Part shown: one piece after another, positions 58,349-64,000 of the stretch | How the letters are laid out: each line of letters begins with the position of its first letter | Position numbering within the stretch: the first letter of the stretch is position 1 | Source: Mesotoga sp. BH458_6_3_2_1 | GTDB taxonomy: Bacteria > Thermotogota > Thermotogae > Petrotogales > Kosmotogaceae | Direction: 5' to 3' | Assembly: GCF_003664995.1 (NCBI RefSeq) | Contig: NZ_JFHL01000029.1 | Span: forward strand, 62,001 to 126,000 | DNA: 64,000 nucleotides | Notes under the pieces: generated by a model | The model's input: the letters and a program-made list of their open reading frames with translations, nothing else | Database searches by the model: none | Told to the model about the DNA's origin: nothing | Program-made: the position numbers and the translations under genes

Positions 58349-58915
58349 TTAAAACACGTAGGGTATGAGCCGCCACGTCTTCTTGCAGTATTCCGTATAA
58401 GCATCTCCAAAGACGCGTTTGAGATTGCTTTCCTCCACGGAGATTCTGTACAGGATGCCTGTCGTCGGCGGTGTGAATGCAAGGATCGAACTGAGAGGGT
58501 AATCGAAGACGATAGCAAGGCCCAGGGACCCTGCTATCTCGGCGGCATAGGCCGGATGACGGATTACTCTGAACATTCGATCCGTTCTCAGCTCTTGACC
58601 GGGGAGCGTTCCTACATCGATCGCAAACGACGGACCGAGCTGGCAAACGACCAAAAAACGGACAATAATGGCGAATACCATCAATGCGATACCTACATAT
58701 CTATGTGGAAGAAACGGAAGCATGAATGCTTCCTTAGAACTTCCGTCGACAGCCACCGCTCCAAACATACCCGACAGAACGAAGGCAAGCATTATATACT
58801 TCGATCGTTTCTCCTGAAGTCGTCTGCTGATTCTTCTGTTATGAAAGAAGAAGAGGTAGACGTCAAATCCCACCCAGAAAAGCAGAACGATGAAGAAGAA
58901 GATCTGACCAAACAT
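58349..58915 (-). CDS. Isoprenylcysteine-carboxyl-methyltransferase-like membrane protein
   Basis: A 188-residue membrane protein with four or five segments. The C-terminal ICMT/PEMT-like signature is clear: [31 protein letters not shown] (the RHP-x-Y motif binding S-adenosylmethionine) and [25 protein letters not shown]. Bacterial members methylate unknown small or lipid substrates. ATG 58915 follows GGAGG by seven bases; the frame is open upstream but that part lacks a binding site and overlaps the divergent gene. It is co-transcribed with the YjbQ-like gene. Confidence 0.82.
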   Translation of the reverse strand: MFGQIFFFIVLLFWVGFDVYLFFFHNRRISRRLQEKRSKYIMLAFVLSGMFGAVAVDGSSKEAFMLPFLPHRYVGIALMVFAIIVRFLVVCQLGPSFAIDVGTLPGQELRTDRMFRVIRHPAYAAEIAGSLGLAIVFDYPLSSILAFTPPTTGILYRISVEESNLKRVFGDAYTEYCKKTWRLIPYVF

Positions 58916-59083
58916 TCCGCAACCTCCGGGGATATATGAGATTTTGACAAATTCTAGAATCGGGCTCGGCCAAAACGGTTTCTTTCGCAGAGAACTCCAG
59001 TAAGAACGCGCGTAACGTATTCGTCTTAAAGAATCTGGATGGTGGAGAAGATATAGTAAAATCTTAATACAGGTGGTGATTAG

Positions 59084-59509
59084 ATGATTTTTGGATTTGA
59101 AGAGAGGGTGGTGTTCTTTCGCTTTGAAGATGGAGAGGATTTCATTCACACTCTCGTGCAGACACTTAAGGAGAATAATCTGGATTCACTTGTTGTGATA
59201 AGCGGGATAGGGATGTTGAAAGATTTTGAAATAGGCTGGTACAACTTGTCCAAAAGGCAGTACGAAAAGGAAATGATCTCTGTTCCTCATGAGCTCATTC
59301 ACATATCGGGAAACGTATCGTTGAAGAGCGATTTTCCATTCCCACATCTTCACGTAGCGCTAGCCGGACCTTCGAGAAGCGCAGTTGGCGGCCACCTGTT
59401 CGGAGGAACAGTGTGCAATACTACGGAGCTCTTTGCCGTCAGAACCGGTGACCTGAAACTCTTCAGAGATGCTTCCGGCGCCGCAACGCCTCTGGAATTC
59501 AGAAAGTGA
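59084..59509 (+). CDS. PPC/DUF296-domain protein
   Basis: A 141-residue single-domain protein, the plant-and-prokaryote-conserved fold. Motifs: FEDGEDFIHTLVQTLKENNLDSLVVISGIGMLKD, ELIHISGNVSLK, and the metal/trimer motif PHLHVALAGPSRSAVGGHLFGGTVCNTTEL. In bacteria these trimeric proteins have no established activity; in plants the domain is fused to AT-hooks and binds DNA. GGTGGTGA precedes ATG 59084. It abuts sbcD with a gap of about ten bases, so it may be co-transcribed with the repair genes. Confidence 0.88.
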   Translation: MIFGFEERVVFFRFEDGEDFIHTLVQTLKENNLDSLVVISGIGMLKDFEIGWYNLSKRQYEKEMISVPHELIHISGNVSLKSDFPFPHLHVALAGPSRSAVGGHLFGGTVCNTTELFAVRTGDLKLFRDASGAATPLEFRK

Positions 59510-59519
59510 GTCCTTCGAA

Positions 59520-60686
59520 TTGAGATTCCTTCACTGCTCCGATATTCACCTGGGGAGAAGACCTATCGGTTCCCCTAACAGCCCGTATTCGTCTGCAAGG
59601 TATGAAGACTATTTTTCAGCCTTTGAATACGTCGTTGAGTGGGCCTTACAGAACAAGCCGGAGGCCTTCTTCATAACGGGTGATCTCTTTGACAAGAGAG
59701 ACATAAATCCCGATACTCTTGCAAGAACACAGAGCATCCTCTCCAGACTGAAAGAAAGCGGGATCAGGGTATTGGCTATAGAGGGGAACCACGACAAAAG
59801 TTTCAGCGCAAACGAGTCCTGGCTGAGATTTCTACAAGAGACAGAGTATCTAGAACTGCTCTGCCCGGTTCAGGGAGAAAAAGATATTGTCTTTCCGTAC
59901 GTCAGTATCGAAGGGTTCAAGGTGTTTGGACTTGGCTATCCCGGCTTCATGGCCGAGGAGATGATCCTCAGGGCTTCTTCTTTTCTTGAAGGCAAAGACA
60001 ATATTGTTCTCATTCATACCGCGCCCGGGAACGACAACTTCATTCCAGGCCTTGTGTCGCCCGAAGTATTGAAGATTCTCAGGTCGAAGGTGATCTATGC
60101 CGGGGGTGGGCATTTGCATTCTCAACTCGCCTTTCCTGTAGAAGAGCCGTTCTTCTTCGTGCCCGGATCACTCGAATACTGGGACGTCTGGGAGAGAGAT
60201 AGAAAGGGATTTTACGTATTCGATACCGAGATCGGAAGAGCCGATTTTCACGACTCCCATAGGAGGGAAAGACAGGAGTTCGCAGTTTTTCCCGGAGAAG
60301 GCGACAACCTTGACGGGTTTGTCGATGAACACGAGATTCATAGAGGAGCCATAGTACTGGTAACGGTAACGGGAAGCGGAGAGTTCTACGTAGATCCCGT
60401 GCGTTTGGAGAGAGAGATAGAATCTTCCGGAGCCCTTAAGGCCTTTGTTAGAGTCAGGAGAACGGATAGAGAAATTACTCTCGACGACTACAGACTGATG
60501 AGCGCGAGGGACATTGAACGAGAAGTCATACTCGGCTCCAGGGAGTGGAAGGAACTCGGAGCAAAAGGCGAGGACCTTGTGGGAGCAATAGAAAAGATGA
60601 AGCAGTCCCAGGAAGACGGGAGGTATGACCTGTTCAAAGAATCTGTAGATGCCCTTCTTGAAGCCATAGTTGGTGGTGACTCTTGA
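59520..60686 (+). CDS. sbcD: DNA double-strand break repair nuclease SbcD (Mre11-like)
   Basis: A 388-residue metallophosphoesterase, the nuclease of the SbcCD complex that trims hairpins and protein-blocked ends. Phosphoesterase motifs in order: HCSDIHLG, FITGDLFDKR, AIEGNHDKS, LIHTAPG and AGGGHLHSQ. A capping domain follows from about residue 260. I start at TTG 59520, where the sequence becomes LRFLHCSDIHLG as in other SbcD proteins; 17 upstream codons in frame overlap the PPC gene. It overlaps sbcC by four bases (TTGA). Confidence 0.92.
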   Translation: MRFLHCSDIHLGRRPIGSPNSPYSSARYEDYFSAFEYVVEWALQNKPEAFFITGDLFDKRDINPDTLARTQSILSRLKESGIRVLAIEGNHDKSFSANESWLRFLQETEYLELLCPVQGEKDIVFPYVSIEGFKVFGLGYPGFMAEEMILRASSFLEGKDNIVLIHTAPGNDNFIPGLVSPEVLKILRSKVIYAGGGHLHSQLAFPVEEPFFFVPGSLEYWDVWERDRKGFYVFDTEIGRADFHDSHRRERQEFAVFPGEGDNLDGFVDEHEIHRGAIVLVTVTGSGEFYVDPVRLEREIESSGALKAFVRVRRTDREITLDDYRLMSARDIEREVILGSREWKELGAKGEDLVGAIEKMKQSQEDGRYDLFKESVDALLEAIVGGDS

Positions 60687-63520
60687 GAGTCACTTCGATA
60701 GATCTCGAGAACTTCCGAAGTCACTCAAGATATTCGGAAACCTTCGAGAAGGGAATAAACCTCATCCTTGGAAGAAACGGCTCTGGGAAATCATCGATCA
60801 TCGAAGCTATCGGGCTGGCCCTCTTCGGAGGAGGACTGCGTGACAAACAGGAAGACGCAATCAAGTGGAACGAGAGAAGGTCGAGAATAACCGTGACTTT
60901 TCTTGCCGACGACGGTCTGGAGTACAGGGTCGAGAAAGTTTTCGGCACGGGTTCAAGTCACGAGCTGCATCAGGGAGACCTTCTCATTGCCCGCGGGAAG
61001 GAGAACGTAATTGAGAAGATCAGAATCATCTGCGGTCTTCAGGGGGACATCTCGAAGACATTCGAGAACGTGATAGTAGCTTTTCAGAACAGGATCGCCG
61101 ATCAATTTCTCGGCAGTCCTGCTGCAAGAAGGGACTATTTCAACAGGGTCTTCCAGGTCGACCTTTTCAGGAAGATCTCAACGGATTTCATGAGGAGTTA
61201 TCTCACCGACCTGAGGAATGAGAATGAAGCTATCGAGAGAGAGATAGCATTCATGGAGCAGCAATTGGAGAGAAAGGCAGAAGTTGAAGAGAGGGTGAAG
61301 ACTCTCTCGGGGGATCTTTCCAGGGCAAAAGAGGAACTGAAGTCTCTGGAAGATGCCCTAAAAAAAGTCAAAGCGGAGAGACTGCGCCTCGAGGAAATAG
61401 GAAGAGAGCTCTCTTCGAAGAGAGCCCAGTTTGAGCAGCAAATGAAGTCATTGAGGGACGAAGCCGCCTCGCTGAAAGGCAACCTGAGGCAAAAAGAGAG
61501 GGCGGTTGAGGCCAAAGAAATCGTTGACAGAAGCAGGGAAGGTCACGATCTCTATGAGAGACTGCTAGAGAAAGAAAATGTTCTGAGCGCCGAAAAAAGG
61601 AGATTGGAAGGCCTTGGCGAGCGTTCAGCGGCTATTGAAAAGAGAATTGCTGAACTTCAGACAGAAGTTGCCCGATTAAGCGGAGCGCTCTCGAATTCAG
61701 AGGAAAGACTTGAAGAGAGCGAGAAGCAATTCGAAGAACTGAAGAAGGAACGAGAAGAGCTAAGAGTTAAGATGGAAGAGGCGGAACGCGAGGGAGGCAA
61801 GAAGAGAGAGACCCACAACCTTAGTATTTCAAGGAAAGAGGCGTTTAAGGTGATCATCGAAGAATACAGGAAGCCCGAGCGTAGGTTGGCCACTCTTGAA
61901 GATCTCTTAAGGAGCCTTGGAAAACCGGAGGGTTCTGAGGAACTTAATGAAAGGCTGACGAAAATCGACGAAATCATAGAAAGAGTGAAGCAGGAAGTCC
62001 TTCTCTTGGAACAGCTGAACGAGGACATTGTCAGCATGGCTTCCCGTAGAAAGGCGCTTGTAGAATACAGAGGCTCTCTCGCTGTAGGCATCTGCCCGCT
62101 TCTGGATGAGAAATGCAAGAACATCGAAAATAGAAGAGATTATGAAGGATACATCGAAGGCCTTATAAACCAGCTTGCTTCGGGTGAAAGAGAGCTGTCG
62201 AAAAAGATTGCAGAGGTGAAGGAAAGCCCGGCGAGACTTGGCAAACTGGCGGAAGAGAGGGCTCTTATCCTCAACACAATAGAAGAGACCGATAGAAAAC
62301 TAAAGGAAAAGTCTAATCTAGAAAAAGAGAAGCTTGACCTTACGGAGAGAGTAAAGAGCTTCCTTCTCCAGCTTTCGACGATTTCCGGAGTATCAGGAGA
62401 GATAGACGAGATGAGCGAGAGCGTAGAGGAAGATATTCGAAATACCTCCACCGAGCTCGAGCTCCAAAAGAAACACATTTCCACGCTCAAGAATCAGATT
62501 GAAGAAAGGGATTCGCGTCTGGAAGAAATAAAGAGCAGGATCAAATCTCTCAACGAACTGAAGAAGAAGACGGAAGAAGAAGTCACTTCCCGGTCGAGCG
62601 AAAGCGATGCTCAGAAAAGCAATGTCAAGGAATTTGCGGAGGAACTCCGAAAGCTTCCCGGATTGAGAGCGGAGATCGAAGAGATTCGCAGAGCGATGGT
62701 TATTAACAGAAGCGATTATGAAGGATTCAACAAGTATGTGAATCTTGCTGGCTATCTCGAGGAGTACTCAAGTCTCTGCCGGGCCTCGCTCGAAAGATGC
62801 AGAAAGAAGGCGGCAGAAGTGACCGGCCTCAGAAAAGAAATTATTGCTCTTGAGAAAAGCTTCGATTACGACCGTCTCGAAAAGTTGAAGGCAGGCGAGA
62901 AAAAGGCCGAAGAAAGTTATGCTCTCAAACGAGACGAAACAATATCCATTGGCAGAGATATAGTTTCTCTACGGGCAGAGCTGAAGAACTTCGCAGAGAT
63001 GGAAGAAAAGAAGAAGCTCAAGAAGAGAGCCGGTGAAAAGACTTCCAGGAAAATCAAACTCTCAGAGATGATTAGAGATAATCTCAATCTTACCGGAGAG
63101 AGAATAACCGCCGGATTTCGTGATGCGATAGAGCAAAAGGCGACCCTAGACTATCAGCGAATATCAGGCACCGAAGAGTCAATAAGATGGAACGAAGACT
63201 ACGAAGTCTCAGTCAAAGCATCCGAATACGGCGACGGTAGCGTCAGAAGTTTCTCGAATCTATCTGGAGGAGAGCAAGTGTTGGTCTCTCTTTGTTTGAG
63301 AGCTGCGATGACGGGGGTACTTAGCGGGGCGAGGTTCGCCGTCTTCGATGAGCCGACATCGAATCTCGACAAGGAGAGGAAAGAGTTGCTTGCCCATTCT
63401 CTCAGAGAGCTCTTCGGCGAGCTCGATCAATCAATAATAGTTACTCACGATGACGTCTTCTCTGAAATGGCGCAGAAGGTAATAAGACTGAACGGCAGGG
63501 ATAAAGGCGAATCTGTTTGA
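60683..63520 (+). CDS. sbcC: SbcC (Rad50-like) SMC ATPase
   Basis: A 945-residue SMC-type ATPase, partner of SbcD. Head domain halves at both ends: Walker A LILGRNGSGKSSIIEAIGLALFGG (residues about 28-50) and, near the end, signature FSNLSGGEQVLVSLCLRAAM and Walker B FAVFDEPTSNLD. Between them lie long Lys/Glu-rich coiled coils (about residues 180-460 and 490-800). At the apex, near residue 470, the hook reads ICPLLDEKCKN: two Cys separated by six residues instead of the usual CxxC. Start TTG 60683 overlaps the sbcD stop. Confidence 0.93.
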   Translation: MRVTSIDLENFRSHSRYSETFEKGINLILGRNGSGKSSIIEAIGLALFGGGLRDKQEDAIKWNERRSRITVTFLADDGLEYRVEKVFGTGSSHELHQGDLLIARGKENVIEKIRIICGLQGDISKTFENVIVAFQNRIADQFLGSPAARRDYFNRVFQVDLFRKISTDFMRSYLTDLRNENEAIEREIAFMEQQLERKAEVEERVKTLSGDLSRAKEELKSLEDALKKVKAERLRLEEIGRELSSKRAQFEQQMKSLRDEAASLKGNLRQKERAVEAKEIVDRSREGHDLYERLLEKENVLSAEKRRLEGLGERSAAIEKRIAELQTEVARLSGALSNSEERLEESEKQFEELKKEREELRVKMEEAEREGGKKRETHNLSISRKEAFKVIIEEYRKPERRLATLEDLLRSLGKPEGSEELNERLTKIDEIIERVKQEVLLLEQLNEDIVSMASRRKALVEYRGSLAVGICPLLDEKCKNIENRRDYEGYIEGLINQLASGERELSKKIAEVKESPARLGKLAEERALILNTIEETDRKLKEKSNLEKEKLDLTERVKSFLLQLSTISGVSGEIDEMSESVEEDIRNTSTELELQKKHISTLKNQIEERDSRLEEIKSRIKSLNELKKKTEEEVTSRSSESDAQKSNVKEFAEELRKLPGLRAEIEEIRRAMVINRSDYEGFNKYVNLAGYLEEYSSLCRASLERCRKKAAEVTGLRKEIIALEKSFDYDRLEKLKAGEKKAEESYALKRDETISIGRDIVSLRAELKNFAEMEEKKKLKKRAGEKTSRKIKLSEMIRDNLNLTGERITAGFRDAIEQKATLDYQRISGTEESIRWNEDYEVSVKASEYGDGSVRSFSNLSGGEQVLVSLCLRAAMTGVLSGARFAVFDEPTSNLDKERKELLAHSLRELFGELDQSIIVTHDDVFSEMAQKVIRLNGRDKGESV

Positions 63521-63536
63521 ATCGGAGGTGCAGTGT

Positions 63537-64000
63537 TTGAAAACAGTACTCAAGAACATAGACTATCTTGTGACAATGAATGAAAAGAGAGAGGAGTTGA
63601 AAGGAGCTTATATCGTCGTCGAAGATGGAATAATCGTCGATGTAGGCAGGGGAACTCCTCTCTCGGGCGACGTGGAGATCGACCTCTCTGGACGGATTAT
63701 CACTCCCGGTTTTGTCAACACTCATCATCATTTTTATCAGTCGCTTTTCCGCAGCGTGAAGGAAGTCGCCTCCGCCAAGCTGTTCGACTGGCTGGTCTTC
63801 CTGTACGAGAGGTGGAAGAACCTGGACAACGAAGCGATATATGTCAGCAGCAAAGTGGCGATTTACGAGATGATGGCCTCCGGCGTGACAACAACAACCG
63901 ACATGCTCTACCTTCACCCAACGGGAAGGAAAGAGTTTATCGACAGCGAAATAGAAGCGGCCCGCAGTACCGGGGTGAGATTTCATCCCACCAGGGGCTC
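63537..64000 (+). CDS. Amidohydrolase, 8-oxoguanine deaminase/chlorohydrolase-like (partial)
   Basis: The first 154 codons are seen; the gene runs off the right edge. The frame starts with TTG 63537, six bases after GGAGGTG, 16 bases after sbcC. Sequence: LKNIDYLVTMN and EDGIIVDVGRG (N-terminal beta-sandwich), then GRIITPGFVNTHHHFYQSLFRSV with the metal-binding HxH, and YEMMASGVTTTTDMLYLHP. This is typical of the AtzA/TrzN/8-oxoguanine deaminase branch of the amidohydrolase superfamily, which removes an amino or other group from heterocycles. The substrate-specific part is beyond the window. Confidence 0.8.
   Translation, partial: MKTVLKNIDYLVTMNEKREELKGAYIVVEDGIIVDVGRGTPLSGDVEIDLSGRIITPGFVNTHHHFYQSLFRSVKEVASAKLFDWLVFLYERWKNLDNEAIYVSSKVAIYEMMASGVTTTTDMLYLHPTGRKEFIDSEIEAARSTGVRFHPTRG

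Noticed and set aside
58329-58646. N-terminal extension of the YjbQ-like frame
   Set aside because: The long frame upstream of TTG 58328 is an out-of-phase reading of the ICMT-like gene; its Arg/Cys-rich translation and the perfect AAGGAGGTG before TTG 58328 exclude it.

Overview
The window looks like chromosomal DNA of a mesophilic or moderately thermophilic member of the Thermotogota, most likely Mesotoga or a close relative. This rests on gene content and style, not on a database search: strong GGAGG ribosome binding sites, many TTG and GTG starts, tightly overlapping operons, and families typical of that group (a split 2-hydroxyacyl-CoA dehydratase activase set, flavodiiron protein, PgsBCW poly-gamma-glutamate genes, baeRF protein). 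I see no rRNA, prophage, intact insertion sequence or CRISPR array.

Layout. 1-2.8 kb: Sua5, a GNAT acetyltransferase, and tRNA-Ser(GCU)-tRNA-Arg(GCG) behind a near-consensus promoter. 2.8-9.5 kb (minus): addB-addA and a coupled PH-domain membrane protein. 9.7-12.1 kb: a secreted YD-like repeat protein and an MFS transporter. 12.2-18.3 kb (minus): an operon with two secreted M14-type (aspartoacylase-like) hydrolases, gamma-glutamyltransferase, a small secreted protein, a DctM-type permease and a 47-residue two-helix membrane protein; I read it as a gamma-glutamyl or acyl-amino-acid scavenging system. 18.7-21.1 kb: a duplicated membrane protein, a triple-fasciclin protein and a 23-residue lysine-rich peptide with its own promoter and terminator. 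21.4-27.7 kb (plus): an HprK/PEPCK-like P-loop protein, an ABC-2 exporter and a flavodiiron protein. 27.8-30.9 kb (minus): the three-gene activase/double-subunit Fe-S set. 31.1-36.0 kb (plus): DUF4382 lipoprotein, a secreted repeat protein with a two-component system, and an aminotransferase. 36.0-37.5 kb: a gene-poor stretch. 37.5-39.4 kb: a small peptide gene coupled to an ABC exporter. 39.7-49.7 kb: beta-barrel-like protein, baeRF protein, MFS transporter, kinase-fold protein, MocR regulator, acyltransferase with zinc ribbon, PQQ-propeller lipoprotein, ArsB/NhaD-type transporter. 49.7-54.0 kb (minus): OPT transporter-pgsW-pgsB-pgsC. 54.1-58.9 kb (minus): UPF0158, metQ-metN-metI behind a putative methionine leader-peptide attenuator, and three small genes. 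59.1-64.0 kb (plus): PPC-domain protein, sbcD-sbcC and the start of an amidohydrolase.

The most striking signal is upstream of metQ: a 26-codon leader with three consecutive Met codons, a good ribosome binding site, mutually exclusive RNA hairpins and an intrinsic terminator just before metQ. This is the layout of ribosome-mediated transcription attenuation responding to charged tRNA-Met, in a place where a SAM riboswitch or T-box would be expected. Other leads are the peptide-exporter pair at 37.5 kb, the scavenging operon with its tiny permease partner, and the isolated lysine-rich peptide unit.

Nitrogen and amino-acid economy is a common thread: peptide or gamma-glutamyl hydrolysis and uptake, poly-gamma-glutamate synthesis, methionine import, an oligopeptide transporter, aminotransferases and a deaminase. 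All functions are inferred from the sequence alone; starts were moved from the longest open frame wherever a ribosome binding site clearly favoured another codon.
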